Shown piece by piece: positions 57,101 through 64,000 of a stretch of DNA of 64,000 bases. The DNA is taken from assembly GCF_020178975.1 (NCBI RefSeq), contig NZ_JAHXBU010000039.1, forward strand, positions 79,212-143,211, read 5' to 3'. The notes beneath the pieces were generated by a model, which was not told where the DNA came from, made no database searches, and saw nothing but the letters and a program-made list of their open reading frames with translations. A program made the translations under genes and the position numbers. The DNA is from Cesiribacter sp. SM1 (GTDB lineage: Bacteria; Bacteroidota; Bacteroidia; Cytophagales; Cyclobacteriaceae). The stretch's first letter is position 1. Each line of letters begins with the position of its first letter.

Positions 57101-60100
57101 CCTGCTTAGCCTCTCCCTTACCCCTTTTGCACAGACTAGCTGTAATGGTACCCCCAATGGTGAGATTGCTGCAGTATTAAGCATCGATGGTGCTACTGTT
57201 AGCAGCAGCGCCTACAATCTGGAGTGGTTTGCCGGCACCGACACCAGCACCCCGCTTACTACCGGCACTTTAACTGATGATCTTGCCAAGAACATAGCAG
57301 GTGCTCTTTATTATACTGTAAGAGCCACTGATATTAACAGCGGCTGCCAGACTGTAGCTTCTGTTTATGTACCAGCCAAAGAAGGAGTTATTACGTTAGC
57401 CTACAGCACCTTTGCTAATAAGATCTGTGACCCAGACAAGATTGTTGGCGGATCATACGATGGTAACATCGAACTCACCTCTGTGATGTTCAATGGAGCT
57501 GATCAGGCAGATGTTAGCCGCTATGAGTTTGTCTGGTACAATCAGGTTGGTGGTGTATTTACTGAGTACCACAGGGAACAAGGATCTGCAGGTAAAAAAC
57601 TCAGCAACTTACCAGGAGGAATATACCAGGTTGAAGTGAAGAATATTGACCTTGAGTGTATTTCCAGCAGAATTACCATTCAGGTAAATGACGAGCCAGA
57701 ACAACCAACGGTAGCACTTACACAAACCCAGCAAACCTCCTGCGATCCGGCTAATGCAAATGGTACAATGACTGCCACTGTATCGGTTGGTGGAGTAATG
57801 GTAACAGACCTTAGTGTTTATTCATTTAAATGGTTTAGTGGTACTAATACAAGCGGCACTGCTATCACTACTAACCTCACTAACAATGACAGCAAAGCCA
57901 ATCAGCTTGCAAGCGGTTACTATACTGTACAGCTTACTAACACCAACACTGGCTGCGTTGCTACAGCTTCTCTTTATCTGCAGGAAAATTTAACAATGCC
58001 AGCAGCACAGCTTGATGTAAAGAATATCACAAGTTGCGAACCAGATGATCACGGTGTTTTAACTGCCAGCGCATTTGAAAACGGAGTTGAGGTTGATTAC
58101 ACGCATCATAATTTTAGCTGGTACCAAATCAAAAGTGATGGTACTACCGTAAAGCTGACTGCCACAGGCAGGTCTTTAGATAAACTGGATGATGGAAGTA
58201 ATCTTCCTACAGGATACTACACTGTAGTGGCACATAACACCCAAACCAGCTGTTCATCTGCTCCACAAACAAAGTATCTTGCGCCGCCACCAGCCTTGTT
58301 TGCTGTTTCCAGCACCATAAACCGCCGGCCAACAATCTGCAACCAGTTTGCTGGTGTTATTACGGCCTGGGTTGACGTTTCAGGAAGCAGAAATACGGAT
58401 GATTACACCTTTGAATGGTACAAAGGACGCCCAACGGATCCAAATGCGACATTCTATTCTGATCCGGAAATAAGCTTTGAGGATAACACTCCTCTGCAAA
58501 CCATTCCTGATACATACGACTTTACTGACCTTGATGATATGGGAGCGGTTGCCGGAACTGATTATTACCTCAATGGTGCCAGTATCTTTGGACTACGCGC
58601 GGGTATTTATTCAGTAATAGTCACTGATAAAATCTCTTTGTGTAAAGAGATTCTGATTGTAGAACTGCCGAACGATAATGGCCATAAGGCTATGCGTATT
58701 GATCTCATCAACTCAGAGACCTGCCCAACCGGTGTTGGTAGCGTACTTGTTCGGGCAACGGATAAAGATGGTAATCCTTTTACTAACCAGGAAGACTACA
58801 TATTCTATCTCTATAAGGGAAACAACCCTGTTGGTGTTCCTTATGCACAGAAAGCTGGCGATGCTGGTTATACTGAATTTAGTAATCTGCCTGTTGGCTA
58901 CTATACTTTTCTTGCCAAAGAAACAATTTCGCAAGATCAGTGCGAATCGATTTCGCAGTCATTCGAGATAAAGCAGGTAGCCGTACCACCTGCAGCAAAT
59001 ATCAGCAACATCATCGTTAACACAATGTGCGCAGGCGGTAATGGTGCAGCAGATATTATGGTAGGCCCTGCCGAGTATGAGCCTGGTGCTACTGACCCGG
59101 TTACCAGTAAATTCACTGTTACACTTACTGGTCCAACTGCAGTTACTCCCTTAACACTTGTTGCTGCAGGAACCTATAAGTTCGAGGATCTGGAAGCTGG
59201 CACTTATACCGGCACGGTTCAGGGATTTGATGAAGACGACAACTACCTGGGCTGCGCAACTCCCATCACCTTTAAGGTACCTTACCAGCCACCAGTGATT
59301 ACTGTACAGGCTGCTGTTACACATCAAACCTACTGCTCGCCTCTGAATGGAGAGATCAACATCACGGCTGTTTCCGGAGGAGCTACCACTCTTATTTCAG
59401 ACTACACTTTTACGTGGATGGATGCAAGTGGAACAGTTATTAGCGGCAGCGGAAACGGACCAGCTATTACTGGCCTGGCAGCCGGAACATATTATGTTGT
59501 GGCAACGCAAAACAATGCTACAGGCGCAGGCAGTGGTTGTAGTTCAGCACCACTGGAAATCAAGATCAGTAACAAGAGTGTTAACCCAACAGTAGCGCTG
59601 GAGGCCGATCCAAATACCTCCTGCGATCCTGCAGTCTATACGGGAGAAGTAAGAATCAAAACCATGCCAGTTGGCAACTTTGATTACGAGTGGTTCTTCA
59701 TCCAGGCCGATGGTACGAAAGTAAGCAAGGGAACCGGAGACCAGAATACTTATCTTCCTGTTGCCAGTGCAGCCCCTGGTTTATACCGCATTGAGATTAC
59801 TGCTGAAAATGGTTGCCAGGTAGCTGCTGAAGTTGTAGTGACCGAGCAGATTGTTGTACCGGCAATCACCAAAGTTACTGCAACACCACAAACCACCTGC
59901 GATCCTTTAAAAACTGATGGCAGCATTACAGTAGAGGAAGTTACCTATGATGGAACTACCTACGCAGCACCTTTCACTGACTTTATCTTTGAATGGAAAG
60001 ATGCAAGCGGTAATGTTATTACAGGCTACACAGGAGCTACCATTCCATCTCGTGTTTCCGGCACATATACAGTAGAGGTGTACAGAAGTGTGAATCCGCA

Positions 60101-63100
60101 TAAGAATTGCTACTCTGCACCATTTACTATTACAGTGCCTTATGAGCCGGTGTATCCTGCTGTTGCTTTCCAGACCAACACGCCAAACAATGCCTGCGAC
60201 ACCAACTATACCGGTGAGCTGACTGCTACTGTTAGCTTCACCGACAGCTACAGCTATAAGCTCTTCCGCAATGGTGTTGCCCTGACTGCGCATGCTGGTT
60301 CAGCATCAACACTAACCAGCCTTAGCTTCAAAGGGCTGCAGGCAGGCCTTTACACCCTGGAGATCATACAGCTCAACGGCTGTCCTGTTGAGGCTGAAAT
60401 CACGCTTCAGGATGCCATCCTAAAGCCGGCGATTACTACCGCTACTGCTTCTGCTCAAACTGCCTGTACCTTTGGTGATGGTAGTGCTGCTGTAACAGGT
60501 GTCAGCTACAATGGTGCACCAGCTACACTTACTGATTTCACCTACGAGTGGTACAGCGATTTAGCCCTGACTACTCATGTAGCAAGTGGCAGAATACTCA
60601 ACCAGCAGCTTACTGCCGGTACCTACTATGTGGTAGCCAAGAAGATAGCTTCTCCTCCGGGTTCTGGTTGTGAGTCTGCTCCTTTTGCCGTTACAGTACC
60701 TTATGAGCCGGTGTATCCTGCTGTTGCTTTCCAGACCAACACGCCAAACAATGCCTGCGACACCAACTATACCGGTGAGCTGACTGCTACTGTGAGCTTC
60801 ACCGACAGCTACAGCTATAAGCTCTTCCGCAATGGTGTTGCCCTGACTGCGCATGCTGGTTCAGCATCAACACTAACCAGCCTTAGCTTCAAAGGGCTGC
60901 AGGCAGGCCTTTACACCCTGGAGATCATACAGCTCAACGGCTGTCCTGTTGAGGCTGAAATCACGCTTCAGGATGCCATCCTCAAGCCGGTGATTACTAC
61001 CGCTACTGCTTCTGCTCAAACTGCCTGTACCTTTGGTGATGGTAGTGCTGCTGTAACAGGTGTCAGCTACAATGGTGCATCAGCTACACTTACTGATTTC
61101 ACCTACGAGTGGTACAGCGATTTAGCCCTGACTACTCATGTAGCAAGTGGCAGAATACTCAACCAGCAGCTTACTGCCGGTACCTACTATGTGGTAGCCA
61201 AGAAGATAGCTTCTCCTCCGGGTTCTGGTTGTGAGTCTGCTCCTTTTGCCGTTACAGTACCTTATGAGCCGGTGTATCCTGCTGTTGCTTTCCAGACCAA
61301 CACGCCAAACAACGCCTGCGACACCAACTATACCGGTGAGCTGACTGCTACTGTGAGCTTCACCGACAGCTATAGCTACCAGCTCTTCCGCAATGGTGTT
61401 GCCCTGACTGCACATGCTGGTTCAGCATCAATACTTACCAGCCTTAGCTTCAAAGGGCTGCAGGCAGGCCTTTACACCCTGGAGATCATACAGCTCAATG
61501 GCTGTCCTGTTGAGGCTGAAATCACGCTTCAGGATGCCATCCTAAAGCCGGTGATCACCTCTGTGAAGATAAGCCCGCAAACCAACTGCCAGAGCATTGG
61601 CGATGGTGAGCTGGAAGTAGATGGCATCAGCTATAACGGCATCAGCGGCACACTTGCCGACTACACCTATGAGTGGTTTGATGCAACCGGCAACAGTATT
61701 GGCAGCAACATCCTGAAAGATCAGCTTACTGCCGGTAACTACTATGTGGTGGCTAAAAAGATAGCTTCTCCTCCGGGTTCTGGTTGTGAGTCCGCTCCTT
61801 TTGCCGTTACAGTGCCTTATGAGCCGGTGTATCCTGCTGTTGTCTTTACAACCAGCATCAACAACACCTCCTGTAATGCTTCGGCTAATGGGTCTTTCAC
61901 AGCCACTATCAATAATTTTGGTAGTCACTACAGCTACACCTTGTATAAAAATGGTGCTGCCACTACCTATGCTGCTACAAACATTACCAACAGCACCCTC
62001 AGCTTCTCCGGAATGGAGGAAGCTGAGTATAAGCTAGTGGTTACTGCTGTAAATAGTTGCCCTACCGAAGCCATAGTAACCCTGGTGAAAGAAGAGGTAA
62101 GCAGCAGCCTGCTGATAAGCGCCACAGATCAGTTAACCTGTAATCCTGATGGTACTATCACTGTAAATGAGATTAGCTTTAACGGTCAGTCTTACAGTGG
62201 TGCCGCCATTCTGGCTAACTTTTCTCTAAGCCTGCTCGATGAGGCTAATGTTGCTTTAAACTATACTGCTGCCAGCACGGCAGAAGGTGCCCTTTACAGC
62301 AATTTGCCTGCAGCCATTTACACCATAGTTGCAACCCGTCTGCAGCCTGGGGCTGGATCTGTGGCAGGCCAGGGATGTTCCGTAAGTTACAGACAGGTTA
62401 TAAGTGATGTAAGTGTGGCGCCAGCTATTGAGGTGGTTGAGTACAACATGATCTCTGACTGCTTTGGAAATCCAAAAGGCTTGATTCAGGTAGCTGTAGA
62501 TGGCACGACCACTAACCCTGGTAATTACACAGTAAGCTGGCAGTTCCGCCAGACTACTGCAGATGCACTGCAGCCATTCCCTGGCACTGGCTTCAGGATA
62601 ACAAACCTGGATCCCGGCTTCTATACCATAACCACCAATGACAATAACACCGGCTGTACCAATACTTTCGAGTTTGAAATCAGTGAGGTTGTGGTTGACA
62701 TTGCAATTAGTGCCAGCGCCAACGACCAGACCTACTGCCAGCCGCTGGATAACGGTGAATTGTTTGTGCGGGTAGTGAACCAGGAAGAAATCAGGAACAC
62801 CCTGGGCTTCCTGCCTAAGTTCGACTTTGAAGTGTATGCAGGTGAGTGGACTACCCCACCCGGCAGCGACTACAAGTACGATGCCCGCAACGCCAGCCAG
62901 TTCAGCCAGCTGAATGTAAGCACCAGTGCCTATACTGTTTTTGCCTGGTTTAACGGTCACCTGGTTTGTTTGGGAAGCGATAAAGCCTTTGTTGGTTATG
63001 TGGATAATACCCCGATGCCAACCGCGCAGGCAGATGCTTACTTAACCATATGCGATCCTGAACGCCCCAATGCCAGTGCCTCTGCCAGTGTAAATGGCGT

Positions 63101-64000
63101 AACCGATGGTTATACCTTTACCTGGTACAAAGAGACAATTGCTCCGGCCAACAAGCACCACCAGGAAGGCCCTGCGGTAACAGAGCTTAGCGAGGGTAAG
63201 TATGTTGTTGAGGTATACAGCATCATAACGGGCTGCACGGGTTATACAGAAGTTGAGGTAAGTGCGCAGTTCCCTGATGTTCCTTTTGTAGACGCCATGC
63301 TAACAGCAACATCCTCTACCAGCTGTGCTGCCCCTAACGGCAGCCTGGAGGTGAATGTTGTAAACCGCGATGGTTTTGACTTTACCTGGTACAGAGGCGA
63401 AACAGCAGATCCAGCCATGCTGATCCAGAACGGACCGCTTCCTTACAGACAGGATAACCTGGCCGAAGGAACCTACACGGTAGTAGCTACCGACAAGGCT
63501 AATGGTTGTATCTCAAATGCTGTAAGCAAACACCTGGGTGGCAACTACACCTATCCTGATTACGACATCCAAGTTACGCCGGCAAACTGCTCTATCAATG
63601 GTACAGCCCGTGTGGTAGACCTAAGCGGCAGGTTACGTGAGTACTTCATTTACCGTGGTACCGATACCAGCGGAACGCCGCTTGCCGATCATAATACGGG
63701 CACTTTCTCAGGTATTGCGGGCACCTATACCCTTAAAGTAATTTCCGAGGATGGTTGTGAGCAGACACGACCTTTTGAAATTACCGATGTGGTAGCTCCT
63801 TTCAATGGTGTAACCGCTAATGGTGATGGTGACAACGATTACTTCCACCTGGCCTGCATCGATCTGTTCCCGCAAAACCTGGTGCGCATATACAACCGTG
63901 CAGGCGGGCTGGTATTTGAGATGTCGGGCTACGACAATAACCTGCGGGTGTTTGACGGAACCGGCAACAGGGGTCTTTACCTGGGCAACAAGCAGCTGCC
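54162..64000 (+). CDS. Giant repetitive gliding-type adhesin, 3' end beyond the window
   Basis: From ATG 54162 one frame stays open to the window end (about 3,279 codons), starting with signal peptide MKQFYALFILLISFTPAFS. I read the frame at many points and met no stop. The protein is built of Ig-like modules of roughly 90 residues, each with a paired-cysteine pattern, an N-terminal T-C-x-NG-like turn, a central WY-G strand and a final Y-T-V-x-V-T-D strand, like SprB repeats. Near-identical blocks occur at 56062-57076 and 60141-61817. The last residues (FNGVTANGDGDNDYFHLACIDLFP) begin a type B gliding-associated T9SS C-terminal domain, so the true stop is probably within about 100-200 bases after the window. 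It should be exported by the T9SS with PorP/SprF and serve in adhesion or gliding. Confidence 0.88.
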   Translation, partial: MKQFYALFILLISFTPAFSSNLVLSNSEDFACGWTIKVSTTPQTKCKQSLIDGTVSAEVFSGNKAVEGLHYTWYYSGTVTKLGTGPSLSMLEAGSYYVEVRDPVSKCIQRAEATVEFKGEKPWFVVEHVENVLTCNADPYGRIVMRSENKWKSVWFRGDQVLDGKGITICMSTDECNDIPPGTYTIVYEDPSSGCRSDPYTLTVEGWPTTPVVNAAIIADTTCSGTGSGSLSLTAITPSPGTEPEMGYSYVWRNSSGVVLSQFANQAVASPLAAGTYTVVVQGNYSNPSLECGTSATFTVPHQPVIPVVSATATPNTICTPPAGGSYNGTITAAATYKGQTVTNFSNYTFTWTDTNGNTGSVTGTNKIEQLNGGTYTITARQITTGCTSDPYTVTVNNQLPVQTLTLSPVAQTNCNSSAPNGSITASYSITPANTSTPVFKWYKGTTVSAANEISGVTGNEASGLAGGVTYTVVVTDPGSGCQISRSVEVPLQSGVVTITAAAKPNLVCAPATSVNGSIDVTEVRFNDTPVTDLSGYTFSWYKGSSTTPIAGQSSATLTGLAAGMYSVTATRTDLGCTSDPITVEIKDQLPLLSLSLTPVAQTNCNNAAPNGELTAAFTVAGTTATAGSYRLNWYRGTTVSAATEITGITGNTATDLAGGVTYTVVATDVASGCSTTAAVEVPLQPAVITFDATPAANAICAPESAANGEITVDQLYLNGKAVTGFTGYTFSWAKEVNGTFTAIAVADASSNKLTGQAAGRYQVRVTHSLLECTSDPITLEIVNQLPVQTLTLNPTPQTNCDNTAPNGSITASYTIVPGTATPQLSWYRGTTVSAATEITGITGNTATDLAGGVTYTVVATDVASGCSTTAAVEVPLQPAVITFDATPAANAICAPVSAANGEITVDQLYLNGKAVTGFTGYTFSWAKEVNGTFTAIAVADASSNKLTGQAAGRYQVRVTHSLLECTSDPITVEIKDQLPLLSLSLTPFAQTSCNGTPNGEIAAVLSIDGATVSSSAYNLEWFAGTDTSTPLTTGTLTDDLAKNIAGALYYTVRATDINSGCQTVASVYVPAKEGVITLAYSTFANKICDPDKIVGGSYDGNIELTSVMFNGADQADVSRYEFVWYNQVGGVFTEYHREQGSAGKKLSNLPGGIYQVEVKNIDLECISSRITIQVNDEPEQPTVALTQTQQTSCDPANANGTMTATVSVGGVMVTDLSVYSFKWFSGTNTSGTAITTNLTNNDSKANQLASGYYTVQLTNTNTGCVATASLYLQENLTMPAAQLDVKNITSCEPDDHGVLTASAFENGVEVDYTHHNFSWYQIKSDGTTVKLTATGRSLDKLDDGSNLPTGYYTVVAHNTQTSCSSAPQTKYLAPPPALFAVSSTINRRPTICNQFAGVITAWVDVSGSRNTDDYTFEWYKGRPTDPNATFYSDPEISFEDNTPLQTIPDTYDFTDLDDMGAVAGTDYYLNGASIFGLRAGIYSVIVTDKISLCKEILIVELPNDNGHKAMRIDLINSETCPTGVGSVLVRATDKDGNPFTNQEDYIFYLYKGNNPVGVPYAQKAGDAGYTEFSNLPVGYYTFLAKETISQDQCESISQSFEIKQVAVPPAANISNIIVNTMCAGGNGAADIMVGPAEYEPGATDPVTSKFTVTLTGPTAVTPLTLVAAGTYKFEDLEAGTYTGTVQGFDEDDNYLGCATPITFKVPYQPPVITVQAAVTHQTYCSPLNGEINITAVSGGATTLISDYTFTWMDASGTVISGSGNGPAITGLAAGTYYVVATQNNATGAGSGCSSAPLEIKISNKSVNPTVALEADPNTSCDPAVYTGEVRIKTMPVGNFDYEWFFIQADGTKVSKGTGDQNTYLPVASAAPGLYRIEITAENGCQVAAEVVVTEQIVVPAITKVTATPQTTCDPLKTDGSITVEEVTYDGTTYAAPFTDFIFEWKDASGNVITGYTGATIPSRVSGTYTVEVYRSVNPHKNCYSAPFTITVPYEPVYPAVAFQTNTPNNACDTNYTGELTATVSFTDSYSYKLFRNGVALTAHAGSASTLTSLSFKGLQAGLYTLEIIQLNGCPVEAEITLQDAILKPAITTATASAQTACTFGDGSAAVTGVSYNGAPATLTDFTYEWYSDLALTTHVASGRILNQQLTAGTYYVVAKKIASPPGSGCESAPFAVTVPYEPVYPAVAFQTNTPNNACDTNYTGELTATVSFTDSYSYKLFRNGVALTAHAGSASTLTSLSFKGLQAGLYTLEIIQLNGCPVEAEITLQDAILKPVITTATASAQTACTFGDGSAAVTGVSYNGASATLTDFTYEWYSDLALTTHVASGRILNQQLTAGTYYVVAKKIASPPGSGCESAPFAVTVPYEPVYPAVAFQTNTPNNACDTNYTGELTATVSFTDSYSYQLFRNGVALTAHAGSASILTSLSFKGLQAGLYTLEIIQLNGCPVEAEITLQDAILKPVITSVKISPQTNCQSIGDGELEVDGISYNGISGTLADYTYEWFDATGNSIGSNILKDQLTAGNYYVVAKKIASPPGSGCESAPFAVTVPYEPVYPAVVFTTSINNTSCNASANGSFTATINNFGSHYSYTLYKNGAATTYAATNITNSTLSFSGMEEAEYKLVVTAVNSCPTEAIVTLVKEEVSSSLLISATDQLTCNPDGTITVNEISFNGQSYSGAAILANFSLSLLDEANVALNYTAASTAEGALYSNLPAAIYTIVATRLQPGAGSVAGQGCSVSYRQVISDVSVAPAIEVVEYNMISDCFGNPKGLIQVAVDGTTTNPGNYTVSWQFRQTTADALQPFPGTGFRITNLDPGFYTITTNDNNTGCTNTFEFEISEVVVDIAISASANDQTYCQPLDNGELFVRVVNQEEIRNTLGFLPKFDFEVYAGEWTTPPGSDYKYDARNASQFSQLNVSTSAYTVFAWFNGHLVCLGSDKAFVGYVDNTPMPTAQADAYLTICDPERPNASASASVNGVTDGYTFTWYKETIAPANKHHQEGPAVTELSEGKYVVEVYSIITGCTGYTEVEVSAQFPDVPFVDAMLTATSSTSCAAPNGSLEVNVVNRDGFDFTWYRGETADPAMLIQNGPLPYRQDNLAEGTYTVVATDKANGCISNAVSKHLGGNYTYPDYDIQVTPANCSINGTARVVDLSGRLREYFIYRGTDTSGTPLADHNTGTFSGIAGTYTLKVISEDGCEQTRPFEITDVVAPFNGVTANGDGDNDYFHLACIDLFPQNLVRIYNRAGGLVFEMSGYDNNLRVFDGTGNRGLYLGNKQL
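56062..57076 (+). repeat. Duplicated 436-bp block inside the giant adhesin
   Basis: Copy 1 is 56062-56497 and copy 2 is 56641-57076, offset by 579 bases (193 codons). They are near-identical; the clearest change is GCTCCGGAGAG versus GCGCCTGTAAG near the middle. The spacer between copies is not conserved. The frame is preserved. Confidence 0.88.
60141..61817 (+). repeat. Three tandem units of 555-561 bp inside the giant adhesin
   Basis: Unit A is 60141-60701, unit B is 60702-61262 and unit C is 61263-61817. A and B are both 561 bp (187 codons) and differ at only a handful of bases. C matches for about its first 290 bases, diverges, and rejoins near its end; its length is 555 bp. A fourth unit begins at 61818 with the same 25 or so bases and then diverges. 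Confidence 0.9.

Noticed and set aside
60141..61817. CRISPR array or tandem mobile element
   Set aside because: The units are 555-561 bp, lie within one open reading frame and encode Ig-like modules; there are no short repeat-spacer structures.
62256..62960. Minus-strand open frame of 234 codons at the end of the giant adhesin
   Set aside because: The plus-strand frame is continuous through the whole region and has clear domain repeats; the minus-strand peptide has no recognisable motif.
1..64000. tRNA, rRNA or tmRNA genes
   Set aside because: I looked through the intergenic stretches and found no cloverleaf-like arm pattern or rRNA-like sequence; a tRNAscan-SE or Infernal run would be needed to exclude them fully.

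Overview
The window looks like chromosomal DNA of a Bacteroidota bacterium, most likely of the order Cytophagales. The support is: a PorP/SprF-type outer-membrane protein followed by two very repetitive exported proteins with gliding-type (type IX secretion, T9SS) C-terminal domains; a third surface protein with a type A T9SS sorting domain; an ECF sigma / FecR / STN / carboxypeptidase-like TonB receptor / DUF4249 cluster; a DUF4212 + sodium:solute symporter pair; and histidine kinases with ligand-binding propellers and Y_Y_Y domains. Base composition looks moderate. I saw no rRNA, tRNA, CRISPR array or complete insertion sequence. The genus cannot be fixed from sequence alone.

Layout. 1-2.5 kb: end of a BlaI/MecI repressor and a BlaR1-like M56 membrane protease with a C-terminal repeat array. 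2.6-3.4 kb: a PnuC-family vitamin transporter with a structured leader. 3.5-11.5 kb: a signalling block made of a kinase-less bacteriophytochrome (PAS-GAF-PHY), a CheB-CheR-PAS-histidine kinase chimera and a convergent PAS/GAF histidine kinase with a closely similar kinase core. 11.8-12.5 kb: an acetoacetate decarboxylase-like protein. 12.6-19.7 kb: on the minus strand, an ECF sigma factor, a 55-residue ORF, a TonB receptor, a DUF4249 lipoprotein, a FecR anti-sigma factor and a separate STN-domain protein carrying twelve 15-16 residue repeats. 20.0-21.0 kb: a CDF metal transporter.

21.1-27.6 kb: a hairpin-rich leader, a T9SS-sorted HYR surface protein containing a perfect 246-bp tandem duplication, and two paralogous secreted proteins with a shared C-terminal domain, most genes followed by a good terminator. 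27.7-29.7 kb: a CbpA/DnaJ-type co-chaperone whose 3' end overlaps a short DinD-like gene, and a divergent solitary InsA-like zinc-ribbon/HTH protein. 29.9-36.6 kb: a DUF4212/symporter pair, a CheY-like receiver and a 1196-residue propeller histidine kinase.

36.7-48.6 kb is mostly housekeeping: a FemAB-like acyltransferase with an aldo/keto reductase and a YccF protein, MscS channel, alkyltransferase-like protein, SGNH hydrolase, a second symporter, ClpS, RecR, a class I aminotransferase, heptose-7-phosphate kinase-like protein and a TrkH/KtrB potassium channel subunit. 48.8-64 kb is surface biology: an outer-membrane barrel, PorP/SprF, a seven-repeat FG-GAP protein, and a giant adhesin-like reading frame open for more than 3,270 codons that runs off the window. 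It contains long near-identical internal repeats, so assembly and recombination should be considered when reading it.

Functional themes are environmental sensing (light, cell-wall or other ligands), TonB/FecR-controlled uptake, and T9SS-dependent surface display. The most unusual items are the phytochrome/CheB-CheR pair, the STN-repeat protein with the small ORF in the sigma/FecR locus, the DnaJ/DinD-like overlap with an inverted repeat upstream, and the structured leaders before pnuC and the HYR surface protein.
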